This document shows, one piece after another, positions 1 through 4,831 of a stretch of DNA of 6,491 nucleotides. Position 1 is the stretch's first letter, and the number at the start of each line of letters is the position of its first letter. The notes below the pieces were generated by a model. It ran no database searches. It was not told the DNA's origin and saw only the letters and a list, made by a program, of their open reading frames with translations. The translations under genes were made by a program, and so were the position numbers. The stretch is from Dehalococcoidia bacterium (GTDB lineage: Bacteria > Chloroflexota > Dehalococcoidia > Dehalococcoidales > DAOWLH01): NCBI GenBank assembly GCA_030638985.1, contig DAOWDO010000026.1:1-6491 (forward strand), given 5' to 3'.

Positions 1-283
1 CGACCACCAGGGCGTCGAACTCGCTCTTGAGCAGCCGGGCAAGCTGCGGGCTTTCGCTGTATATGGCCTCCTCGCTGTCCTCGTCTCTGCCGCGGGCGAT
101 GGGCCGGCGCCCCGGCTCCAGGCTGGTGGTGGCGGCGTGGCAGACGACGGCGTAGAGCTCAAGCTCCGGGCTGCCGGTTCTCACCAGGCTGCCCAGCGGC
201 GGCAAGCCGTAAAGCTGGTAGCACTGGGCGGTAAAGCCGGTGGTGCTGGCCTTGATTACTTCGGCTATTTTTTGGTTATTTAT
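1..283 (-). CDS. HAS-barrel domain protein, HerA-type helicase N-terminus (partial, start codon unclear)
   Basis: Reading the minus strand from about 283 down to the left edge gives an open frame containing IAEVIKASTTGFTAQCYQLY, then GLPPLGSLVRTGS, ELYAVVCHAATTSLEPG and RRPIARGRDEDSEEAIYSES. This is the N-terminal HAS-barrel (HerA-ATP synthase barrel) domain found in HerA-like DNA-translocating ATPases or in small stand-alone HAS-barrel proteins. HerA partners NurA in resecting DNA ends, and a nurA gene lies upstream on the same strand, which supports the call. The ATPase domain, if present, lies outside the window. The start is odd. The frame is closed by a TGA at 292-290, and between it and the homologous region there is no ATG, GTG or TTG. 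Candidates are ATA at 283-281, preceded by a Shine-Dalgarno-like GGTGAGG; ATA at 268-266, where homology begins; or an internal TTG at 205-203 that would cut into the barrel. Either a rare AUA start is used or an insertion removed the original start. Confidence 0.75.
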   Translation of the reverse strand, partial: MNNQKIAEVIKASTTGFTAQCYQLYGLPPLGSLVRTGSPELELYAVVCHAATTSLEPGRRPIARGRDEDSEEAIYSESPQLARLLKSEFDALVV

Positions 284-301
284 AGAACCTCACCCCCTTT
301 G

Positions 302-330
302 TCCCCCTCTCCTTGGTAAGGAGAGGGGGA
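302..330. repeat. Perfect 13-bp palindrome with 3-nt loop (repeat-family hairpin)
   Basis: TCCCCCTCTCCTT at 302-314 is the exact reverse complement of AAGGAGAGGGGGA at 318-330, with loop GGT. It is flanked by a further C-run (293-297) and G-run (335-338) that could extend the stem across an internal mismatch. There is no U-tract on either side, so it is not a normal intrinsic terminator. The style, C-rich and G-rich arms flanked by more CCCC and GGGG, resembles dispersed palindromic repeats in Chloroflexota and some other genomes; that comparison is from memory. It lies directly upstream of the start-less HAS-barrel gene. Confidence 0.75.
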
Positions 331-341
331 GATTGGGGACT

Positions 342-362
342 AGAAGGGGCTTCGCCCCTTCT
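342..362. repeat. Second 9-bp palindrome with 3-nt loop, adjacent to the first
   Basis: AGAAGGGGC at 342-350 pairs exactly with GCCCCTTCT at 354-362 around a TTC loop. It sits 11 bp from the 302-330 palindrome and touches the stop codon (364-362) of the micro-ORF, so on the minus strand it begins as that ORF ends. It could act as a 3'-end stabilising hairpin for the minus-strand transcript, but the sequence after it (TAGTCCCC on the minus strand) has no U-run. The two hairpins together (about 290-363) are best seen as one mobile-type palindromic repeat unit. Confidence 0.6.
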
Positions 363-424
363 TACTTCCCCTTTGCCTTTGGTTTCTTGGGCTTCTTTAC
401 GTTTTTTCTGCCTTTAGTGCCCAT
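362..424 (-). CDS. Lysine-rich 20-residue micro-protein, function unknown
   Basis: The minus strand has GGGAGG (437-432), a 7-nt spacer, ATG at 424-422, and 19 more codons to TAA at 364-362. The peptide begins MGTKGRKNVKKPKK and ends PKAKGK; ten of its 20 residues are Lys or Arg, with no acidic or aromatic residue and no membrane segment. The strong, well-spaced ribosome-binding site is the main reason to believe it is translated. Such a basic peptide would be expected to bind nucleic acid or ribosomes, but that is inference; I do not assign it to a family. It lies 72 nt downstream of the A+T-rich membrane protein gene on the same strand and could share its transcript. The region between them (425-496) holds only the ribosome-binding site and a five-codon frame. 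Confidence 0.55.
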   Translation of the reverse strand: MGTKGRKNVKKPKKPKAKGK

Positions 425-496
425 TTGTTGGCCTCCCGCTTTTGATTTCCTTTATTGTTTCTCTAGCATATGGAGTAAGCCACCAGATTAATACTG

Positions 497-967
497 CTAA
501 AAAATCCCTATACGTAATCCTGTTAACCCACCAATTAAGGAGCCACCAAGAATAGAAATAATTGTTAATGTAGTAATTATAGCAATAATTATGGGATTGT
601 TTTTTACATACGTATTAACATTTTGTTTGGTAAAAGAGGCAAATTCTTTCCAAGCCTCCGTCATAGCTTTTTCTTTTTTATGGACACCAGAATAAAGACG
701 ACTTAAAAAGTAAATAAGCATCCATGCAAAAAATATCCAGCCTAACAGTTCCCATACATAGAAATAAAAGATTACTGGTAGCGCAACAATTAGAAATATT
801 GGCGTTAATTTAAGAGCTAACAAGGAAACTTGAATACCTGATGGTTTTCCCGTAAATAACATCAGGAAAAAACTTACAGGTAGTAATATATAAGGACATA
901 TTCCATAGATAATACTGGGAAGCCTTACAAAAGGAATTCCTAATAGTATAACAAAGCAACCCACCAT
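497..967 (-). CDS. Unrecognised A+T-rich polytopic membrane protein (156 aa)
   Basis: The chosen start is ATG at 967-965, overlapping the nurA stop as TAATG. It has a good Shine-Dalgarno GAGGTG (979-974) with a 6-nt spacer, formed by the last nurA codons. A longer frame open to 1141 exists, but its extra N-terminus is Pro/Arg-rich sequence antisense in style and lies wholly inside nurA. The protein is very hydrophobic, with probable membrane helices near residues 19-38, 51-70, 73-90 and 125-147, a charged loop at 95-124 (HKKEKAMTEAWKEF) and a Gly-rich C-terminus (GGSLIGGLTG). I recognise no family. Base use differs sharply from its neighbours: 541-660 has 36 G/C of 120, against 42 of 60 at 1321-1380 in nurA. 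This suggests recent acquisition. It separates two genes that normally belong together. Confidence 0.7.
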   Translation of the reverse strand: MVGCFVILLGIPFVRLPSIIYGICPYILLPVSFFLMLFTGKPSGIQVSLLALKLTPIFLIVALPVIFYFYVWELLGWIFFAWMLIYFLSRLYSGVHKKEKAMTEAWKEFASFTKQNVNTYVKNNPIIIAIITTLTIISILGGSLIGGLTGLRIGIF

Positions 968-2178
968 TAAACCCACCTCGTTCGCTTGCTCTTGCTCTTG
1001 GCCGAGGTGGTGATTGCTATCTTTTCCTCCGTCAGCGATAGCTCCAGGAGGTGCTGGAAGCTGGTTCGGTCGGCGCCGGTTATTACCGCCTGCTCGTGGG
1101 CTTCTGATAGGGCTACCGGGTAGCCGTGCCCGCGGCGGCACTGGTCCAGTATAAGCGTATGCGTCAGCTTGAGTCTATCCTCGTCCAGCGCCACCCACTG
1201 CGGGATTTCAACCCTGGCTATCTCGTCCTCTACCCGGAGGTAGAAGAAATGGATACGGTGAGCGCCGTACCTCTTCCGGACTATCGAGGACTGGCTGGCA
1301 AATAGCGCCGACCTTTCCCCTTCGCCCAGCAGGCGGGAAAACAGCCCCCGGTCCTGGATGCCGGCCACGGCATCGCAGTCCCTCTGGCCGGGGGCGACTT
1401 CAGCACAGTGGCGGTCGCAGTCGGGGACGTCGTGGGGGCAGATGGCTACCCTCAGCGTGTTGATGACGTCGGTGCTGCGGGGGAAGCTGAGGTAGCTGGC
1501 CAGCGCCAGCTGCCTGCCTTCGCCGAGCTTTCTCATCTCGTCAAGGCAGCGGAGGAATCCATTTTCCAGTAGCTCCAGGGTAACGAAGTCCGGGTAGTCC
1601 TTGCTCACCAGCCCCCAGAGGATGAGGGAGCCGTCTATCAGCGCCAGAGCCGGCATAGCGGGTGGCAGCTCGGCCGCTACCCGAATCAGGTGGCGGCATT
1701 CCTCGACGCCGCGCTTGATGCCCAGCAGTGCTCCTTCTACCGGCTGCTCACGCCCGCTGCCCTGGGGCGGTCTCATCACTAGGTCGGTATCATCGGAGTA
1801 GAGGCGGGGCAGGCTGGAAAGCATGGCCTCCGGCCGGGTTCCGTAGCTTAAAACGGCGCTGCCGATGTTTATCAGGTAGCACCGGGTTGACTGGTGGCGG
1901 TCAATGTCTATGTGGGAGCCGTCGCTGGCGATGACGGTAAAATCATCAGGAGCTGGTGGTGCCTGACAGCGCTGGTCCGGCCTATCAACCGGCCCGGCTA
2001 CCAGCCAGCTTGTCCTGGCGGCGGCCACTCTCTTTTTCAGGCGCTCAAGGTCGGCAGCCTCACCGCCGAGGACGGACAGGGCACGCTGCAGGTGCTGCTG
2101 CCTCTGCTCGCTTCCGTCCCGCAGGCGGCTGGCCATACCCTCGAGCTGGGGGGCAATCTTATCCCAATCTAAAGGCAC
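967..2178 (-). CDS. nurA: NurA-domain DNA end-processing nuclease
   Basis: This is a 403-residue protein starting at GTG 2178-2176, with GGTGAG nine nt upstream and a promoter behind it; the opening MPLDWDKIAPQLEGMASRL is typical of NurA starts. After an N-terminal helical region come a DGSHID motif (residues 86-91), a second acidic motif ALIDGSLILWG (179-189), SYLSFPRSTDVINTLR (228-243) and the C-terminal signature GYPVALSEAHEQAVITGAD (352-370). D86, D182, H361 and D370 are candidate active-site residues by position. NurA is a metal-dependent 5' nuclease that works with the HerA translocase in double-strand-break end resection in the cytoplasm; a HAS-barrel gene lies downstream on the same strand. 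A cysteine cluster (C248, C254, C258, C268) in the middle is notable. The C-terminus is basic (KSKSKRTRWV). The stop codon overlaps the start of the A+T-rich membrane gene. Confidence 0.9.
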   Translation of the reverse strand: MPLDWDKIAPQLEGMASRLRDGSEQRQQHLQRALSVLGGEAADLERLKKRVAAARTSWLVAGPVDRPDQRCQAPPAPDDFTVIASDGSHIDIDRHQSTRCYLINIGSAVLSYGTRPEAMLSSLPRLYSDDTDLVMRPPQGSGREQPVEGALLGIKRGVEECRHLIRVAAELPPAMPALALIDGSLILWGLVSKDYPDFVTLELLENGFLRCLDEMRKLGEGRQLALASYLSFPRSTDVINTLRVAICPHDVPDCDRHCAEVAPGQRDCDAVAGIQDRGLFSRLLGEGERSALFASQSSIVRKRYGAHRIHFFYLRVEDEIARVEIPQWVALDEDRLKLTHTLILDQCRRGHGYPVALSEAHEQAVITGADRTSFQHLLELSLTEEKIAITTSAKSKSKRTRWV

Positions 2179-2209
2179 TGTCCGTTTCTCACCGGGGCTT
2201 CCGTTGTCT

Positions 2210-2238
2210 AGTATAGTTTATTGCCCTGACTGACTCAA
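2210..2238 (-). promoter_or_regulatory. Predicted sigma-70-type promoter of nurA
   Basis: On the minus strand, TTGAGT (2238-2233) is followed by a 17-nt spacer and TATACT (2215-2210). These match the TTGACA and TATAAT consensus at four and five positions with ideal spacing. Transcription would begin near 2203, about 25 nt upstream of the GTG start of nurA. The call is from pattern alone. Confidence 0.6.
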
Positions 2239-2244
2239 GCCGTC

Positions 2245-2273
2245 CTGAGCGTATCAGGGTGACGTGCTATAAT
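2245..2273 (+). promoter_or_regulatory. Predicted extended -10 promoter of the lysE-like / deacetylase operon
   Basis: TATAAT at 2268-2273 is a perfect -10 box and is preceded by TGC (2265-2267), giving an extended -10 element. The -35 position (CTGAGC, 2245-2250, 17-nt spacing) is weak, as is usual for extended -10 promoters. Expected transcription start is near 2280. The box overlaps the first possible ATG at 2272, which argues for the downstream start at 2293. A short inverted repeat CCTGA/TCAGG (2244-2248 and 2254-2258) lies across the -35 region and could be an operator, though five-base arms may be chance. Confidence 0.6.
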
Positions 2274-2292
2274 GATGCATCAGGGTTGCCTT

Positions 2293-2904
2293 ATGCTGCC
2301 AGTTCTGTTAAGCGTTGTCGTCATTTCTTTTACCGGCGTCATGATGCCCGGCCCCATGTTCGCCGTGACGCTGACCAAGAGCTTTCGCTCTCCCTGGGCC
2401 GGGGCCAAGATTGCTCTGGGCCACGCTGTCATTGAAGTACCCCTGATACTGCTCATCTATTTCGGCTTTGCCCGTTTCTTTGAAAACAGCACGGTGCAGC
2501 TTGTGCTGAGCATACTCGGCGGCGGCATGGTTATCTGGCTGGGCATCAGCATGTTCCGCGCCCGGACCGAGGTGGTCACCGGGGGCAGGGACCTTCCCTA
2601 TGGTGCCTTTACCGCCGGTATCCTTACCAGTGGGTTCAACCCCTTCTTCCTGCTGTGGTGGGCCACCCTCGGCAGCTTGCTCGTTATGCGCTTTCTTGAG
2701 TTCGGCATAACCGGCCTCTCGGTATTTATTATTGTCCACTGGCTGTGCGACCTGGCCTGGCTCTCCTTTGTTTCCGTTCTGGTCTACAAGACCCACTCAC
2801 TGTGGGGGCGGGGGGTTCAGGAAATCGTTTTTATCGGCAGCAGCCTGCTTCTGGCCGGGTTTGGCATCTGGTTTATAGTATCGGGCATTCAGGCGGCGGT
2901 GTAG
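2293..2904 (+). CDS. LysE/RhtB-family amino-acid exporter-like membrane protein
   Basis: This is a 203-residue inner-membrane protein with about six hydrophobic segments (roughly residues 2-22, 37-60, 68-87, 105-131, 138-163, 178-198). The family signs are PGPMFAVTL (19-27) in the first helix, GHAVIE (43-48), where many members have GHA-x-x-E, and the central GFNPFFLLWWATLG (114-127). LysE-type proteins export amino acids or related small molecules; the substrate here cannot be read from the sequence. ATG 2293 is preferred over ATG 2272 because the latter lies in the -10 box; AGGG at 2282-2285 is a modest ribosome-binding site with 7-nt spacing. If another promoter is used, the protein could be seven residues longer. 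A deacetylase gene follows after 17 bp. Confidence 0.85.
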   Translation: MLPVLLSVVVISFTGVMMPGPMFAVTLTKSFRSPWAGAKIALGHAVIEVPLILLIYFGFARFFENSTVQLVLSILGGGMVIWLGISMFRARTEVVTGGRDLPYGAFTAGILTSGFNPFFLLWWATLGSLLVMRFLEFGITGLSVFIIVHWLCDLAWLSFVSVLVYKTHSLWGRGVQEIVFIGSSLLLAGFGIWFIVSGIQAAV

Positions 2905-2921
2905 GCCTTGGGAGGGTGCAG

Positions 2922-3956
2922 TTGAAAACTGGAGTCGTCTATAGTCCTATTTATCTTGAGCACGATACCGGCCAGCACCCGGAAAATGCCAGCCGGCTGA
3001 AGGCTATCGTCCGGCACCTGCGGGATACCGGCACCTGGCAAAAACTTGTTCCCGTTGCACCCCGTGCGGCCACGGTTGAAGAGCTGTCCCTGGTGCATGA
3101 TGTGGAGCACATCGGGCGCATCTGGGGGGTGGCGGAGAAGGGTGGCGGCTGGCTGGACGCTGATACAGTGGTCTCGGCTGATTCCTATGAAGCTGCCCTG
3201 TATGCTGCCGGCGGTGCCATCGAGGCCACCCGGGCGGTTATCGCCGGTGATGTGGATAACGCCTTTGCTCTGGTCAGGCCGCCGGGTCATCACGCCACCC
3301 CGCGGCGGGCGATGGGCTTTTGCCTGTTTAATAATGTTGCCATCGCCGCCAGGTATGCCCTGAAAAACTGCGGGCTTGAGCGCCTGGCCATAATTGATTT
3401 TGATGTCCACCACGGTAACGGCACCCAGGATGCTTTCTATAATGAAAGCAAAGTGCTCTACATATCAACCCACCAGTTCCCCCACTACCCGGGTACGGGT
3501 GATGTTGACGAGGTCGGTAACGGGGAGGCCGGAGGCACCACGGTCAATATCCCGCTGCAGGCCGGCTGCGGTGATGATGAGTACCGGCTTGTTTTTAAGG
3601 AAATAATAGCCCCTGTGGTCAAGCGGTTTAAACCCCAGTTGATACTGGTCTCTGCTGGCTACGACGGACACTGGATCGACCCCCTGGCCTCGATGCGGCT
3701 GACGACCTCTGGCTTTGCCGAGGTGGTAAGCACTATTCGGGAACTGGCTGGTGAGCTGTGCTCCGGCCATCTGCTGCTCTGCCTTGAGGGCGGCTACAAT
3801 CTTGAGGCGCTATCTTCCTCTGTGGAGGCTACTTTTAATGTGTTGCTGGGCAAGAGCAGTATAGTCGATAGTCTCGGTCCGCCGCGGCGCACCACCGAGC
3901 CGCCCGGGATTGACTCGTTGATTGTGCTGTTGCGGAAGAGGCACCGCCTGGCCTAG
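2922..3956 (+). CDS. Histone-deacetylase-family Zn-dependent amidohydrolase
   Basis: This is a 344-residue cytoplasmic protein with the full arginase/deacetylase-fold signature: HPENASRL (19-26), RPPGHHA (119-125, with the catalytic His pair H123-H124), IDFDVHHGNGTQ (158-169, Zn ligands D161 and H163), SAGYDGHWIDPL (244-255, Zn ligand D248) and LEGGYN (288-293, catalytic Tyr Y292). All key residues are present, so it should be active. Bacterial relatives remove acetyl or other acyl groups from polyamines, proteins (AcuC-like) or small amides; the substrate here is not clear. The start is set at TTG 2922 by GGGAGG at 2910-2915 with a 6-nt spacer, and homology begins at once with KTGVVYSP. A GTG at 2916 is possible but overlaps that ribosome-binding site. 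An open frame extends back to 2745, but that part lies inside the exporter gene. Its stop codon overlaps that of the convergent CDF gene. Confidence 0.93.
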   Translation: MKTGVVYSPIYLEHDTGQHPENASRLKAIVRHLRDTGTWQKLVPVAPRAATVEELSLVHDVEHIGRIWGVAEKGGGWLDADTVVSADSYEAALYAAGGAIEATRAVIAGDVDNAFALVRPPGHHATPRRAMGFCLFNNVAIAARYALKNCGLERLAIIDFDVHHGNGTQDAFYNESKVLYISTHQFPHYPGTGDVDEVGNGEAGGTTVNIPLQAGCGDDEYRLVFKEIIAPVVKRFKPQLILVSAGYDGHWIDPLASMRLTTSGFAEVVSTIRELAGELCSGHLLLCLEGGYNLEALSSSVEATFNVLLGKSSIVDSLGPPRRTTEPPGIDSLIVLLRKRHRLA

Positions 3957-4825
3957 CTATTACTCTCGTCATGAGGCTCGCAGTGGATGGTGGTGCTGGA
4001 GTTGGGCAGCGCGCCTGCAATATCCCGCTCAATACAGTCGCATATCCGGTGGGCTTCCTCCAGGCTGACGCCCCTGTGCATTATGATATGGAGGTTAATG
4101 TAGCGCTGGCTGCCGGATTTTCGGGTGTGCAGTTCATGAAAGTCTTTTATGCGGTCGCCGTGCCTGGTGACAGCCGATTTTATAATGCTCTCCTCCTCCT
4201 CCGGCAGCCTGACGTCCAGCAGCCCGCCAAAGGATTTTGTCATCAAATTATAGGCCGACTTCAGGATAATGAGGGTCACGGCCAGGGCAATAATGGGGTC
4301 AATAACTACCAGTCCGGTGAGGCGTATCACCACCATTCCGACAAGGACTCCGGCGGCAGAAAAGATATCGGCGGTAATGTTGCGGGCAATTCCCTCCAGC
4401 GCCGGTGAATCCTGGGCCCGTGATACCTTGAGCAGGTGGCGTGACAGCAGGAAGCTGGCCACCATGGAAACGGCCATCACCCCGATGCCGGCTTCGGTTA
4501 GCTCAATTGCCGAACCGGAGATGATGCGGTCAACCGCCGAGTAGATTATCAGCCCGCCGGCGACAAAGATGAGGATGGCCTGGATGAGGGCCGAAATACT
4601 CTCTGCCTTGCCGTGCCCGAAGGGGTGCTCGCTATCTGCCGGTCTGGCGGCGACGCTGATGGAGAAGAAGGTGATGCCGACCGCAATCAGGTCGAGGAAG
4701 CTATCGGCTGCCTGGGCCAGAATACTGATGCTGCCGGTGACGGCAGCCACGGCAAACTTGATGCCGACCAGGCCGATAACAATACCCAGAGCGAGCCTGG
4801 CAGCTCCCTTCTTGGTGGTGAACAT
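3953..4825 (-). CDS. Cation diffusion facilitator (CDF) family metal exporter
   Basis: This is a 290-residue protein with about six membrane helices in the first 205 residues and a cytoplasmic ZT-dimer domain (about 208-285, HELHTRKSGSQRYINLHI and EEAHRICDCIERDI). CDF proteins exchange protons for divalent metals such as Zn, Fe, Co, Cd or Mn across the inner membrane. Family marks are SISILAQAADSFLD (32-45, metal-site D41 and D45), HPFGHGKAE (67-75) and NITADIFSAAGVLVG (149-163). In the zinc exporter YiiP the last helix supplies His and Asp four residues apart; here they appear to be N149 and D153, so the metal preference may differ. ATG 4825-4823 lies 6 nt after the secF stop, pointing to translational coupling with secDF; no strong Shine-Dalgarno is seen. 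The terminal codons overlap the deacetylase stop. Confidence 0.92.
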   Translation of the reverse strand: MFTTKKGAARLALGIVIGLVGIKFAVAAVTGSISILAQAADSFLDLIAVGITFFSISVAARPADSEHPFGHGKAESISALIQAILIFVAGGLIIYSAVDRIISGSAIELTEAGIGVMAVSMVASFLLSRHLLKVSRAQDSPALEGIARNITADIFSAAGVLVGMVVIRLTGLVVIDPIIALAVTLIILKSAYNLMTKSFGGLLDVRLPEEEESIIKSAVTRHGDRIKDFHELHTRKSGSQRYINLHIIMHRGVSLEEAHRICDCIERDIAGALPNSSTTIHCEPHDESNS

Positions 4826-4831
4826 AGCCCG

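Noticed and set aside
302..362. Hairpins as intrinsic terminators
   Set aside because: Neither hairpin is followed by a U-run on either strand; a repeat element fits better.
137..491. Plus-strand frames of 60 and 83 aa at the left end
   Set aside because: They cross the HAS-barrel coding region, the palindromes and the micro-ORF on the opposite strand and read through repeat sequence; no ribosome-binding site or domain.
973..1010. Inverted repeat CCACCTCG / CGAGGTGG with a 22-nt loop at the end of nurA
   Set aside because: Short arms and a long loop within coding sequence; the arm at 973-980 is explained by the ribosome-binding site of the next gene, so probably chance.
968..1141. N-terminal extension of the membrane protein frame up to 1141
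   Set aside because: It lies wholly inside nurA, is Pro/Arg-rich and unlike the hydrophobic protein; the ATG at 967 has its own good ribosome-binding site.
2241..2264. Possible copy of a CGTCCTGAGC...GGGTGACG dispersed repeat
   Set aside because: It resembles a repeat style remembered from other genomes, but there is only one copy in this window and it is too short to support.
2308..2796. Minus-strand 162-aa frame opposite the exporter
   Set aside because: It is a Gly/Glu/His-rich shadow of the LysE-type gene with no ribosome-binding site or domain.
2745..2921. Longer start for the deacetylase at 2745
   Set aside because: It overlaps the exporter gene out of frame, has no family similarity, and the TTG at 2922 has a strong Shine-Dalgarno directly where homology begins.
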